Notes: generated from the sequence alone by a model not told the origin. A stretch of DNA of 64,000 bases from Cristatella mucedo (GCA_009760855.2 WPIO01000001.1:16747501-16811500), one strand, 5' to 3'; counted from the stretch's first letter, positions 43,045 to 56,447 are shown. Program-made: numbers and translations.

Positions 43045-44290
43045 AATAATGTACTTGATAAAGCGCCCTCAGAGAACCTAATCTCTTTCTAGGCGCTGTA
43101 CATTTGCTGCAAAGGGAAATGCAATTGAATGGTAAGTAAAATCATGCTTGAAAAATAAACAAAATGAATAACATGGTTAGGGGTGACATGCACAGGGTCA
43201 GCATGCCAATGTGGTTAGTGGCAGCATGCACAGTGTCAGCACGCATAAGCACGTGAAGGACGAATCACATGGACCCACTAAATGCTGTCCTAAATAGATG
43301 TGTTTTTAAGTTCCTTTTGAATGTGGTCAGATCAGGGGATGTTCTGACGCAGGTCGGGAGGGAGTTCCAGGCTTTGGGAGCATGCGAACTAAATGCACGG
43401 TCTCCAAAGGATTTAAGGTTTGTACGAGGTATTTCTAGACTGTTGGATTCCGAATCGCGGGTGGTACGATGCTTGACCTGATGGGGTAGTATATCTGAAA
43501 GAAAGGCTGGAGCCATAGAATGAAGGGACCTAAAAGTGAGTGACAAAACCTTGAAGTCAATCCGTTGCTTGACTGGTAGCCAGTGCAGGTCGGAGAGAAG
43601 CGGAGTAATGTGGCAACTGCGACGCTCACGACAGACAAGCCTAGCTGTGGAGTTTTGCACCACCAGCAATCGCCTGATCGCACAAGCCGGTAGGCCAGCG
43701 AGCAGTGAGTTTCAGAAGTCGAGAAGGGATGTCACGAATGCATGGACCAACTTGGATGTGGAATCCTTATCTAAACAAGCCCGAATTTTAGCAATGTTAT
43801 GAAGCTGAAAATAGGCAGATTTGACTGTGGAGTTGATATGGTCGTCTAACGAGAGGTCACTTTAGAACATGACACCTAGATTTCGAGCTGATTCAACTGG
43901 AGATATGCTGGCAGAGCCAATTTTGAGCGTCAGCCTTTCCAATTTGTGAATCACACTGGGTTTGCCCATAACCAGTAAGTTAATTTCATCGCCATAGTTT
44001 AGCATTAGTTTTAGAAAATTTGCTGCCATCCATGTGCGGATGTCATGAATACATGCAGCAAGTGAGTTGAGAGAATTTGAGGTGCTCGAAGGCTGGGAGG
44101 GATCAAAGCAAAGGTACAACTGAGTGTCATCCGCATAGAAGTGAAAGCCTAGATTGTGCTTGGCAATCACATCATCAAGAGGGAGAGTATAAACCGTGAA
44201 AAGAACCGAACCTAGCACGGAGCCCTGAGGAGCTCCATATTTTAGAGGTACTTCAGATGATCTTTGTCCATTCACGTCAATACTCTGGAG
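43045..44290 (-). mobile_element. LINE A copy with RT, fairly young
   Basis: Minus-strand. The 3' end is at 43045 next to AATAATAAT. The C-terminal segment is intact over the frame 43265-43669, and the RT palm frame (43862-44275) has GSVLGSVLFTVYTLPL and FYADDTQ. Stops and a frameshift separate the two. 5'-truncated near the VNGQRSSE block. Confidence 0.88.
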
Positions 44291-44504
44291 TTGACCCGAT
44301 GTTTGAAAACCTTAGCCATCTGTGCATTAGCTACCTTGATTTTTAAATCCGAGTATACATTATTAGAATATGATAAGTGGAAGTTACTTTCCTTTCTGTG
44401 TTATGAATGTGTAAACTATATCAGTGACCAAACCTGCATTCAAAATTATCATCGTTGGAATATTTAAGGCTAAAAAGACTCAAAAACCTGCACTGACTGA
44501 TAAT

Positions 44505-45850
44505 AATAAAGATGATATGTCGTTTGTATAGTACCCAGAGAGGACTAGATCTCTACCGAGGCACTTTACAGCTCACAATCAGAGAAGCTATAACCATGGG
44601 CTTATGATACTCTCGGTGTCATGCTAAGACACGAAAACCCAATCACTCACGTATATTGTAAATATTAGCACGCAAAAATATGCTAGATGCTAATGGACTA
44701 TGAGCCTTGGTTAGCAACATGTACTGAATGATGCACATATAAGCCGGTACAGGATACGAGAAGAAACAAGACTAGTTCACCGGCGGAGGCAAAGCTGAGT
44801 GAAGCCGATGCCTCTTTAGCTGAGACTTAACTGAGGAAAATGGTGGTGGCAGATGCTAGAAGTGAGTTCAGACTTGAGATTCCTGTGAAATGTAGCTCAG
44901 ATCACCGACAGATTTCAATTTAGTATGAGGAGGAGTCAAGGCGAGACGAATGGAACCGATGAGAGAGTGGAGCGAGAGCACGTGACCGGAGGGGCAATGT
45001 GCGATGGTTTGGCTATTGCAAGCGAGTGGCGCTGTATCTAAGCCATAAAAGCATCTTTAAGTCAAGGCTATACTTTAAAAGTAGTCAGTGCAGCTCAGAC
45101 AGAGCGATGCCATACCGCAGCTCTATACCTTTAAAAGCAGACCCGACGATCAACTGAGTATGGCATCAGTTGGAGTCAATTTAGTCCACATGCCCGATTC
45201 AGGAATGTAGGAATTTGCATAGTCTAGACACGATTCTCAAATGAGTGAACCAGTTTGGCTGCAGTATTCTTGTCTAAGTGAATGCCCTGAATTTGGAAAT
45301 TCTCGTCAGCTGAAAGCCCGCCAATCTGACCGTGGAGGCAGTTCTCTCATTCAATGACAAAGGTCTTCAATAGCACGTCCAGGTTACGGGCAGGCGTCAC
45401 CAAAGAGATGCTTAGTGAATCCATCTTGAGGGTAAGGTCTTGAAGACTTTTAGGTGACTCAAGGCTAGCCATAATTATTATTTTGGCCTTTAAAAATGTG
45501 GGAGCAGCGGAAAACAACCTATCTTTGAGCCACTACGATCATAATATCTAAGTAAATACTTAAATTTTAAACGATGCATATCTGCAAAAGTCAATTTAAA
45601 TCCCTGCGATTTTTTCTGCCTGTACCAAACCGACAATTGAGGCGTATCAAGCCGCTGATGTGAGTGACGCAACTCACTTATGTTCAAGTGTACGCGCAAC
45701 TCTTGACTTTGATATCGCCAAGAAACAAAAGTGTAGTTTGCATAAAGCGAAAAAAGCTGCCAGCCTTAAACCATCTGCTCCAGTCGGAAAACTGAGCCCG
45801 AGATGTACCTGTGCGAGGAAGCGTATCTATATTGGTGAGTGCGAATGCTG
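44505..45850 (-). mobile_element. LINE A relic, old subfamily
   Basis: Minus-strand: 3' tail at 44505-44575 (TAGTACCCAGAGAGGACTAG on plus), diverged C-terminal segment at 44770-45440, and RT palm region at 45660-45850 where a plus-strand shadow of the YADD area (GTGTAGTTTGCATAAAGCG) aligns with 44118-44150. Heavily mutated. Confidence 0.65.
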
Positions 45851-46600
45851 ACAAGAGAACGGCTGATCCTAGAACAGGATTTCTACTGCTCTGAAAGTCG
45901 CGCTTTCAATATATCCGTTTGTAATAGATTTTGAAAAGCAGAATATGCAAAACTAGAAAAAAAATTACTGTTACCTTTACTGTAGCAAAACAAAAGCTGC
46001 CAGCTCTTTTGGTAAGAGTAAGTCTCAATTTCCGGTATACTTGTCTTTCGTTCTTGGAACTGCACCTATGCGGTACAGGGCCCGACCGGCTGCGTGGTTC
46101 TTGGCATCGCTTATGGTGCGTGCTGCAGCAAAAGCGGCCAGGGAATTCAGTAAAGCAGATTCTAGAGCCCGGGCGTCTATCAAAAGCCTGCAGCACATAA
46201 ACCTGCAGACGTCACAGATCTTTCAAGAGCTAAACTGTACAGACCTGATGCGTTTTAGATATGTGACGCGAAAGCTCTGCTTGCATTGAGAACAAGTCAA
46301 AACAATTAGTCCGGACTCACGGACCAGGTTTAGCTAGGCGTATGCCCATCAGTCACGTTCGTCCATCATTGTCGAGGGATGTGCGTAAATCCCTCTCCTC
46401 TGTAACTTTCTCTGTAAGTGGTCCTGCTGTGTATCTTAGACTGTAAGCTTCCTTTCTGCTACGTCACCACGGAGATCTGCTGAGCGCTAACTTCTCACCG
46501 TGAAGGAGGTGCTTATGCCTACGAAGGCCAGCTTGTTCTGAGAATGCCTACAACTGATGAGGAAACAAAATGCATCTTGTTCTAACATCGAATAGATAAT
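45851..46600. other. Spacer with one candidate exon
   Basis: Apart from the minus frame listed at 46030, nothing is recognised. Confidence 0.35.
46030..46204 (-). CDS. Candidate small frame or terminal exon, 57 codons
   Basis: On the minus strand an ATG at about 46202 opens 57 codons to TGA, with Ala/Leu-rich helix-prone composition (ALESALLNSLAAFAAA, then GRALYRIGAVPRTKDKY). CTGCAG acceptor-like sites lie just upstream. Another minus frame over the same DNA (to 46196) is Cys-rich and open for 96 codons, so the choice is uncertain. No family recognised. Confidence 0.2.
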
Positions 46601-46619
46601 TTTTAGACACCTTGCGTAC

Positions 46620-46908
46620 TCACAAGGTTTTAAACACACCTATTTAGGACAGCATTTGGTTGGGTCCCTACGATTCGTCCTTCATGTGCTTCTGCGTGCT
46701 GACACTGTGCATGCTGCCACTAACCACATTTGCAGGCTGACCCTGTGCGTATCACCCCTAACCATGTTATTCATTTTTTTATATGTCAAGCATGATATTA
46801 CTCACCATTCAATTGCATTTCCTTTTGCAGCAAATGTAAAGCGCCTAGAGAGAGATTGAGTTCTCTGAGGACGCTTTATCAAGTGCATTATTATTATTAT
46901 TATTAAGG
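46620..46908 (+). mobile_element. LINE A, 3' end only
   Basis: Plus-strand, starts in the last 15 codons (CACCTATTTAGGACAGCATTT), continues through a well-preserved 3' UTR (CTGACACTGTGCATGCTGCCAC) and ends in ATTATTATTATTATTA. A short, fairly young insertion. Confidence 0.85.
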
Positions 46909-49229
46909 CTGTAATTCTTTCTTTCAAATTTGGTCATGGATAAAAAGGCACCCACCTTGCATAATTAACAAGTGCGAGTAGCTGGGTTGCTTTGACGCTT
47001 GCTCACCTTAGTCAGCTGTGCATTACCTACCAGTGTTCAAAGCCTGTGTATCTAGCATTAGAATGCGATAGATGTGTGTTGCTTGACTGCCAGTTACAGA
47101 TATGTAAACTGCATCTGTGACAAAACCGGCTTTGTAAAATATAGCATCTTAAGAAAAAAGAATCAAGTCATTTCAGACTCAACAAACCTGTAATTAATAA
47201 TACTAACATTATTTGTATTATTATTATTGCATACTTGCTTGTGCAAACTTGATCCAACCGAAATCAGAAATTTTCTAGAATGCACGCTGAAAAATATTCA
47301 TGCGTGTACCTCGATCTACCTAGGTTTAACAAGTTAAGATGAAATTCACTTGTGATGCAGAGATAAGTAAATCTGTTGATTCCAGCTTACATCCGGTTCA
47401 GACTTAGTTTGTGTATTCATTTTTTCTTTTATGGGGAAGTCTTTCCATTCCTACAATCCCATTTCTAGCATTTTTTTGTCTTTTTAAATGCTCTCCAAGT
47501 AAATATTTGATTGACGGGGCCAATTTTAAAAGTATTTTCTTGACGCGTCTTCTTAAGTAATCAGCACCTTTGTTGAAAAGAATGTGGTCAGAGAAATCTC
47601 GCGAATGGGCTGCAGCAGAGAATTGATGTCGGGCTTATTTCGGATGTAATTTAATGTTGAGAGGCATTCAGTTTGTGACAAATGACAGCTCTCTGGTCCA
47701 GCCGATAACCTTCGGGCCCGATATATTTTTTCAAGGTAATGTATTGGCTCGTCGAGGCAACGCCACCCCTATTTTAGCGATAACTGATTTTTCCCCACCA
47801 TTCATCGGCTCTCGAAAATCTGAAATGCAATTCAGACCGCAGTGCACCGATTCGGTTGCATTTTTTTGATGCCGCATGTTCTCCTTCCAGCCTTCTTTCC
47901 GGTCCAAAATATGAACTGAAAAAGCTGCCCGGCTGGCTGTAAGCTAACCAACGGCGAAGATGAGCGACAGAAAGATGGCCGCTCTATTTCGTAGCTCGTC
48001 AATGAATTGCACCATAGGCTGACCTGATGCAACTCGCAACAATCAAACTCGCGGTGGCGAGTAGCGCGTATTTTAGTCATTCGACACTTGGCCATAATCA
48101 GGTAATCCAGCATACCCATCGAGGCTCAAAAGCGAGACCATAACAGGCGACTATTCCAAGACGCTTATAGGTGACCGCCGAAAGGGCTTGGACCAGGACC
48201 GAGTGGTTTAGCTCAGAAAAATTGAGAACCACAGCACCTGCTACCTTGAGAAGCAACCAAGTTAGCCATAGGTATAGTAGCAGGATATCAGGTTTGGGTA
48301 TATTAGATAGGCTATCAGCACTCGACTACATATAATACCTGGAGGCAGAAAAATTAGGTAGTGGCTATGTAACTGCCGGCCCTACAATGTGGCTAGGTCA
48401 AGTATGGAAATTCTTTTACTGTATAATGAATATGCCCTCGTTATAATGATTCACTGGCTTTTGGCTGCAGACTCTCGTCAATGGACAGCGAACAGTTGGA
48501 GAGCTAGTGCCGCGATGAGCATTGCGGATAGCAGCACTAGAAAAATTCAGCAGTCGAAACGACCGCCATAGAAATGCTTGATAGGCACATAAGGACATGT
48601 TGGAGTGAGGTTTCTCGTTTGTCACATGGGTCAAATGAAGATTTTTGGTAAGGGCACGGCTCAGTTGCTTACCCTATTTCGAGCTCTGTTCGTTAGTACC
48701 AACGGGTTGCTGTCGAGCGCGTGTTAGGGTACGAGTTTAAAGCAAAAGAATTTTCCGTCTGCAAGTCTCTTGGCTGTGCAGGATATTTGGTAGCAGGGGC
48801 TTGGCTGCAGGTTTTTGGCTGCATATCTTAACGGGCAGTACCCATAAACGCATATCTTATATCAGCATTGTAGCTTCTAGCTAAGAGCATTGCTTCAGCA
48901 CTTTGTGATCAAAGAATACTTCATAAGTATATTTAAAGAGCTCATTCATTGGCATACAAAAATTGAATTATAAAAATTTGAACGTGTATTTATGTAAATA
49001 CACACATTTTCAGCGATTTGATGCACAGCATAGTTTTTTATTGAAATACAGTACATAGGCCAGTTAAATGCAAAAGGTTTGGGATATTCCAATGCTATTT
49101 AGCCAGACCGTGAAGTACTTAAAACAAAAAGGTGCACTAATTTATAGTTATTGTTGTACAGATCATTCCGCTTATCGCGTGCAGGTATGTCTATATAAGC
49201 GTCAACATTCCTCGATTTCTTTTATTCAG
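46909..49229. other. AT-rich, no confident gene
   Basis: A plus frame with ATG at 47654 is open for 71 codons and a minus frame at 47832-48119 for 95. They overlap in part and neither shows motifs or splice signals. Nothing else recognised in 2.3 kb. Confidence 0.35.
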
Positions 49230-49376
49230 GGTTCCTGGCCTGGACCCCAATTGTCTGCAACTGGTGCAAAACTCGGCTGCTCGTTTAGTCTGCTGTCAAT
49301 GGTATAGCTGCCATATCCCATTAATTCTGTCTGAGCTTCACCGGCTCCCTGTCATAAGCCAAATCTATTTCAATAT

Positions 49377-49416
<40 letters not shown>

Positions 49417-50010
49417 TTTTCTTCTTCTTCTTCTTCTCTCTCTCTCTCTCTCTCTTTCTCTTTCTCTCTCTCACTCTCCCTCTCTCGCTTAAGCTGCTTC
49501 ATTCGAGTACTATCTATATCTATCTATTGGACCTGCTTACTCTTCCATTTAGCTCGAGCGCATCGCCCTTGGCTCGTGGGCTTTAATTCGCCTTTCTGTT
49601 TCTCGCACTAAATTGAAATCGTTTGATGATCAGTCAGTTTGTATGCATCGAATGTCTGGAGCTTGATTCCTACTTCTTCCATTTACGTATTGACTTAACA
49701 TCCTTTGGATGCAAGCTAAAGACGCGTCTGCTCCGCTCAGCTGCTCCTTCGCCTCTGCGAACTTGTCTTACGCCCGTGTGCTTTGCGTTCTTACCTATGA
49801 ATGATTTTGTGAATTTTTCTAACCGAGAATCATTCTAAGCGGTAACCCCGAGTGCCTTTACATTTTTGCACGCTGGCCAATACATGACACTGGCTTACGC
49901 ACGCTTTTCTAAGCACGATACCGTCCGTAAACACGAGTACTCCATGGCTATTGAATCTCTGACAGCTAGCTTTTTAAAGCTCCCGGATAGAGATTTAGTT
50001 ATCGTATGAT
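49230..50010 (+). mobile_element. LINE A-related relic carrying a CT tract
   Basis: Plus-strand. LQLVQNSAARLVC-like block at 49255-49300, then the HRLPV block, a CT microsatellite at 49378-49492 in place of the following codons, then diverged C-terminal and tail traces (to about 50005). Confidence 0.6.
49378..49492. repeat. (CT)n microsatellite inside a LINE relic
   Basis: CT repeat with a CTT-rich middle. Confidence 0.95.
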
Positions 50011-50242
50011 GTTAAACAAATGGCATTGTTTTTAATTTTTCATTACTGTGAGAAAGCAACGCGAATGCACAGTGAATCTCACCTCCGTGCGGTATTCGAC
50101 ATAGCTACTTTGTCATTGGTGAACAGTCGAGTCTCTGCTCATACCACGTGCACGGACTTTCATGGTACCTTTCAGCGGCTCTATTAGCCATTGTAGCTCT
50201 ATTAGCCATTGTAGCTCTTCAGAACGATTAGCGATAGCCTGC

Positions 50243-50426
50243 GGTTAGGCTAGATAAGGTGAGGCTAGGTGAGGTGAGGCTAGGTAAGGTAAGGCTAGGT
50301 AACGTGAGGCTAGGTAAGGTGAGGCTAGGTAAGGTGAGGCTAGGTACGATGAGGCTAGGTAAGGTGAGGCTAGGTAACGTGAGGCTAGGTAACGTGAGGC
50401 TAGGTAAGGCTAGGTAAGGCAGGCGT
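50243..50426. repeat. 15-bp minisatellite
   Basis: About 12 tandem copies of GAGGCTAGGTAAGGT with single-base variants (AACGT, ACGAT) and a few units shortened at the right end. G-rich and C-poor on the plus strand. Confidence 0.95.
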
Positions 50427-50964
50427 TGACTGACAATCTTTGCTTTACACGGTTACAACCCAACTGAGTGATAGTCTCGAGTAAGGAGCTTGTCTGTTGC
50501 AAAGAGTACTATTGGTCTTGTTTGATCGCAACATGTGCATCATCTGTTGGGGATTGCAGAGCTCTAGCAGCATAATCACGGATTGACGCGGGAAGAGTTT
50601 CATGCAGCCGGGACAAGTGCTGCATCCATAGGCTGAGCTTTACCAGTATTATCAGCGACGACACGTGACCTTGAGAGGAGTAAATTTACCCCGTTTGTGT
50701 AAGGGCACTGTTTCGCTTGAAATTTGGCTCCATCCAGATGGAAAACGAAAAAGCAGCTTGGCGCTTGGCTCTGGCAAATGAACTCTGAACTCACTGACTC
50801 GTAGGAACCATGCAGCCGTAGCCAATTGCTTTAATCAGCTCTTTGAACTGCATTAAAAGACAGTTCTGTATGATCTAGGCGGATAGACAGTTTGCTTTCT
50901 TTCTTGTGAATCTGTTGGGAGTAAGGTTTTGCATCATGCAAAGATGAAAAAATCTTTTTTTTCT
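50427..50964. other. No gene resolved
   Basis: Nothing recognised apart from short chance frames. Confidence 0.4.
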
Positions 50965-52240
<1,276 letters not shown>

Positions 52241-53429
52241 AATGTGCTCATGGTCATCCGTCACCCCCTCGCAAACGAGTTTTCTAAGTCCTCTGAGGTC
52301 ACTCGCTGCGGACGCTAAAAACGTCAATCCATCACCGTATCAACTAGCGGTGACTCGTTATCGACTGTATTTATGAACTCTATCCAAAGCATTATGATTG
52401 AGAATTGTCAGATCATTGAATGTAAGACTTACGTACAACAGAACTTGTCGTCTGACTCTGGTCAAAGAAGGTCTCTTTGGCTGGTTCATTTACATGGCAC
52501 GCTTAGCTGACAGCTGCTTGCTTTTCTTTGGCCGGTTCATTTACATGGCACGGTTAGCTGACAGCTGCTTGCTTTTCATCCGAATTCCACGCTTGAAGCC
52601 CATTGCATGTAAAGATAGTTTATATTCTAACGCGCAATCGTGCCTTTTGGTGAGTAGACAGCGAAATACATATCTCCAACACTTTGCATAGACGATTAAT
52701 CACTTGGCAGTATCAAGAAAAATGCTAGCTTTTTTTGGTCGCGAACTTGGCTTGCCAACGGTTTCCCTTCATCAGCCTTGCAGTACAGCATTGGGCGCGA
52801 CGTTAAGCTCGTATCCAGTCTGTCGGTAGCTAGCTCCACATAACAAATACCAACATCCGTTACAGGTTATAGAGCCTGTAGCAACAACTCTTTTTGAACG
52901 CCTGCCGACAGGTGAATCGCTAAGTTGCGTGTTATTGGTGGCTAATAACACCCCTCTTTCGATCCAACTGTCAAGGACACAGCTTCTTATTTGACTCGTT
53001 CCTATAATTCTCATCTTGGCCAAGGTTCACATACCTGGTCTTCATTCTTTTTGAGAATTATTTGGCGACGTATTAGTGAATCTCATACCTCAAATTTATT
53101 GCAAGACGTTACACAAATTAGGCCTCTCGCCATAATTTCCGATTCTCCCCCCCCCTCAGTGTTCCTCTGCACCGGCAGCGACCGTTGTTACTCACGATTT
53201 GATCCTTGAATCTGGGGACTCCGGCTGAGCCGCACCTCATCAGTTTTATCGCAATTAATGGACGATCCGACCACGAGATCGACAAAGTCTCCCTCCAGCT
53301 AGTTCGAGTGTACGCGTCAAACATTTCTCTATGATCATCACTTTGACCGCTAGATGACTGTAGCGCCCCTTACTCCCCGACACTACTGGCCTTGAAACAC
53401 GGGCATACCACTCTAACCGATTAGACTGT
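52241..53429. other. No gene resolved; contains a tandem duplication
   Basis: Apart from the 51-bp duplication at 52474-52575 there are only chance frames. The part 53000-53400 may be diverged LINE 5' sequence. Confidence 0.35.
52474..52575. repeat. 51-bp tandem duplication
   Basis: Two head-to-tail copies (52474-52524 and 52525-52575) differing at two or three bases. The unit is 17 codons long and keeps an open plus frame (52398-52691), in which FIYMARLADSCLLF appears twice. No other evidence that this frame is a gene. Confidence 0.9.
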
Positions 53430-53661
53430 GCAATGTAATGTATCTCCATCGTCAACTCCACATAGCCATGCATACTATGAGTGTTACCCAGGAGAGATTT
53501 TTATAGCGAATTTCACAGCCTAGGTGGTTTCCGGTATGCATTCTATTGCCAACAGACTTTATCTCACGAAACGAACAGAAAGTTTGCATCTACGCTGAGC
53601 TAGATTTTGGCTGCATAGCTGAGTCAGGAGAGCAGTTGAGATAGTGAGTAGCATGCAAGAG
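53430..53661 (-). mobile_element. LINE B 3' end fragment, diverged
   Basis: Minus-strand match to 8046-8300 and 12735-12960 (GTGTTACCCAGGAGAGATTTTTATAGCG on plus). Interrupted at 53580-53617 by the left arm of the inverted repeat. Confidence 0.65.
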
Positions 53662-53699
53662 TATGCAGCCAAAATGTAGCTCAGCGTAGATGCAAACTT
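53580..53699. repeat. 38-bp inverted repeat with 44-base loop
   Basis: Arms 53580-53617 and 53662-53699 are reverse complements with one mismatch. The loop is LINE B sequence. The arm sequence is not part of LINE B as seen in the other copies. Confidence 0.92.
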
Positions 53700-55270
53700 A
53701 TATACATGATGTAGTAAGTAATTCTTATCCTTGATCTAGCTAGTAATCACTGTGCATGCTAATAATCTAACGTGCCGGCGGGTACTCGGCCCATCCACGC
53801 CCCCGGCTTCCGCCAAGAGGTCAAGGCCGCTACTGTCTGCTACCCGTAACTGAGGCGACCTGCTGCCTATCAAGCATATTTATGGAACGGACGGCACGAC
53901 GCCCGTCTCCTTGGCCACTGAGCTAACAGCGAAGGTGGGATTGCATTTCTAATACTTCTAATGATTTGCCTCATCCCCCCTCCGAGCTTTCGGGCGAACA
54001 CCTGCTCTATAGTTTGACCTGCTGCTTTGGCTGTTTGCCCCCCCCCCACCTGCGGCAGCATGGCCGTCTTGAAACTGATCGCACGCTGACACGCTACCTT
54101 CGGGCGCTCCGCGCCGTCGCCATAGGCGCTCGCCCGGTATTTGCTCTGGGCTTTGGCTATAGGAATAAAGCGATTTCGTAGGATGATCCTGCTCCCCCGT
54201 CAAGATCAGCGCATCACCTCGTACCCTTCTCGCGAGGTCTCATCCTACTTTGATTGAACATGAACGACGCTTCTTTCCTCGTTAATTATCGGGCTACCTC
54301 TGCTAGCGGAGCGTGACACCGCTATCCACATCACCATGGGCGGCGTCGGCTTTGGTGAGCGGTCACGAGCCACGCCGGCCTCGCGGAGCGTGACGGCTCG
54401 GTGCACCGCTGCACGCTGCAGCTTCGGCAGCGTCCTTTCGCAGTTGGTAGCAACTCGCCTTGCTCAGCCGCTCGCATACACGCACGTGTGAATCTGTGCA
54501 TGCTCTTGTGCTTTTGTGGCAGCATTCTCTACGCCGTTGCGGCCAGACGCTACTCTAGGCACGAAGTTTCTGGCGGCGTACTCTGAATGCTAGCATGTTG
54601 ACACGGCCTTCAATTTGATTTGATCAATTTGAGGACAATCAAATCAATTTGAAGACAAACGAGCCTAACTAGTCTACGCACTAGTAATATACTTTCCACA
54701 ACTCTAAACCTAGCGGTCGCAGACGATCGAAGCTTGACGATGGTGAGTGAGGCACCGGCATAGCATTTAAGCAGGTTGAAATCAAATTCGCCGATCCGCA
54801 TATCGGGGCAATAGAAACCGCCCCATTCGGACATCTCGAATGGATTGAAAACTGGAATCGCACAACCAGTGAACAAAAAGGAAAAGTAAATGCCCCGCAC
54901 CTTATAATTATAATAACGATAATCAAAAGTTCGCACAGCATCATCTTAGAAAGAATCTCTCGCAAGGCACTTTGCCTATTCTCACCTTGGAACGCACTTC
55001 TGCGGCTCTCTTAAAGCCCCCATGAGCTCGGCGACGACACCGAGGTCTACGCCGCGTCCACTCCAAGCTCGGCTCAAAGTATTTTCCGCCCCCTCGACTC
55101 GACTTCGGGCGCGACTCGCCTAGCGAACGACATCGAGAGGTTCACAGAATGGTAAGATGGCGGAAATGAAGTTCTCATCCCTCCTCACAGCTGCACCCCT
55201 TCGTAGCCCGCCTACATTCCCTAAAAGGAAATAGGCTCGGAGGCGTAACTTGCCGGCTTCGATCGGTGCA
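53700..55270. other. No confident gene
   Basis: Two overlapping minus frames at 54610-54965 (108 and 94 codons) and short frames at 53870-54586. A run of nine C at 54040. No motif recognised. Confidence 0.35.
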
Positions 55271-55281
55271 ACTTGGCGCTG

Positions 55282-55289
55282 CATAAAAG
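55282..55289 (+). promoter_or_regulatory. TATA-like box of gene 2
   Basis: CATAAAAG about 70 bp upstream of the chosen ATG at 55357. The in-frame ATG at 55273 lies upstream of this box, so it was not used as the start. Confidence 0.55.
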
Positions 55290-55356
55290 CCTCGATTTAA
55301 ACGGACCGGGAATGACCAAGCGGCGGCCACGAGCTCGAGGCGAGAGGGCCACAGCG

Positions 55357-55901
55357 ATGCAGCGGCGATGGCACGACATGGGCAGCGCCACTGCCGCCAC
55401 CGCCTCTGCAACGACCTCTTTCGTCCTGCTCGCAGCCTTTGCCGTCGTCGCCCTGGTGTCGTACGGCGACGCTGCTTGTAAGTGAATGAGTAGCCACGCT
55501 GTCCGCTGCCGCAAGCCGCTTAGCCGCCTCCGGCACTACGGCTGGACTTGCCACCCGAGGCGGGTCCGACCCACCGGCTTCGCAGTGCAGCCAGCACGCT
55601 CCCCTCCTTCGCAGGGACGGCGATGAAGCGAGACGACTCCGCCGCTGCCACCGAAGTAGCAGCAGCAGGCGAAACCAGGAGCAGCCCGTTGGAGCAGCTC
55701 GCGCGCCGGCCTCAGCGATCGGGGAAGCGATGGAGCTTCGACCGCTACGCTTCCGGTCAGCGAGGCTGCGCGTTCCGCGTGAGGTGCGCGCCAGGGGCGC
55801 CGTGCTCAGTCGCCTCCTCCGGCGCAGCGGGCGGCTCCGTTCGAGGCAAGTGCAGATTCCATGCGCGATGCGGCTACGACTGCCTGACGAACGGTGGCTG
55901 A
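55357..55901 (+). CDS. Gene 2: secreted cysteine-rich repeat peptide, two exons
   Basis: Paralogue of gene 1. Exon 1 (55357-55477) begins MQRRW and has a signal or anchor core (FVLLAAFAVVALVSYGDA). It ends in phase 1 at a consensus donor GTAAGT (55478). Exon 2 (55615-55901) follows a CTCCCCTCCTTCGCAG acceptor. The product is 135 residues. After an Ala/Ser/Arg-rich linker and KRW comes the six-Cys domain C-x5-C-x5-C-x15-C-x5-C-x3-C with half-motifs CAFRVRC and CRFHARC; FHARCGY is identical to gene 1. The intron is short (137 bp) and has no microsatellite. In-frame ATGs at 55273 and 55312 would lengthen the N-terminus. The family is not recognised and function is unknown; secretion is inferred. 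Confidence 0.75.
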
Positions 55902-56030
55902 GCGAACAGAGGCGCCTGCCGCTCTCGAGGAGTTGTCCTTTGAGGCCTCGCTACGCCGCTCGCTCGGACACGGCCACGCGACAGGCGAAGCGTCCTTCCA
56001 CGGGCTCTCCTCTCCTCACCGAGCTCTGGC

Positions 56031-56447
56031 ATGCCGCTCGCCGTCGTCGCCGCCACTTGCCGCGAGGCATCCGATTGTCGGACGGATGTGCATCCGTTGA
56101 GCGGAGCAGCTCGGGCGACCGAGAAGGACTTACAGCACACGAGCGAGCGGCAGGCCAGGCAAGCTCGAGGCCAGGGCGAGCCGTGCGCCTCTTCGTCGTC
56201 GACCCGTATCGCGACCACCCATACGCTCGTCACAAGCGGCGGCCAGCCGACCTCGGGTAACGAGGGCACTTGCAGGCTCGGCTTCGCTTTCTCATCGGTC
56301 GCAGCGAGCTCGGCAGCGCATTTTCACGAAAATGCCTGTGCTGCCGAGCCGCCTCGGCTGGTACGAGTGCGATCGTCGCCGAACTACTCTCGTAGAGGCG
56401 AATTCCGTCCAATCGTTGTTTGTTTTTCGTTTCGAACTTCAGCCTAG
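56031..56447 (+). CDS. Hypothetical frame downstream of gene 2, 138 codons
   Basis: ATG at 56031 opens 138 codons ending at 56447. It starts with a mildly hydrophobic stretch (MPLAVVAATC), then Ser/Thr/Arg/Ala-rich sequence with five Cys. It begins 130 bp after the gene 2 stop and may simply be its GC-rich 3' UTR, since an AATAAA occurs at 56538. Overlapping frames on both strands exceed 80 codons here, so chance is a serious alternative. Confidence 0.25.
   Translation: MPLAVVAATCREASDCRTDVHPLSGAARATEKDLQHTSERQARQARGQGEPCASSSSTRIATTHTLVTSGGQPTSGNEGTCRLGFAFSSVAASSAAHFHENACAAEPPRLVRVRSSPNYSRRGEFRPIVVCFSFRTSA

Noticed and set aside
47654..47869. 71-codon plus frame with a true ATG
   Set aside because: The minus strand over the same DNA reads equally well between stops, and there are no splice or promoter signals; openness of this length is expected by chance.
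50243..50426. Telomere-like array
   Set aside because: The unit is 15 bp and irregular, not a known telomere repeat, and it lies inside the window among LINE relics.
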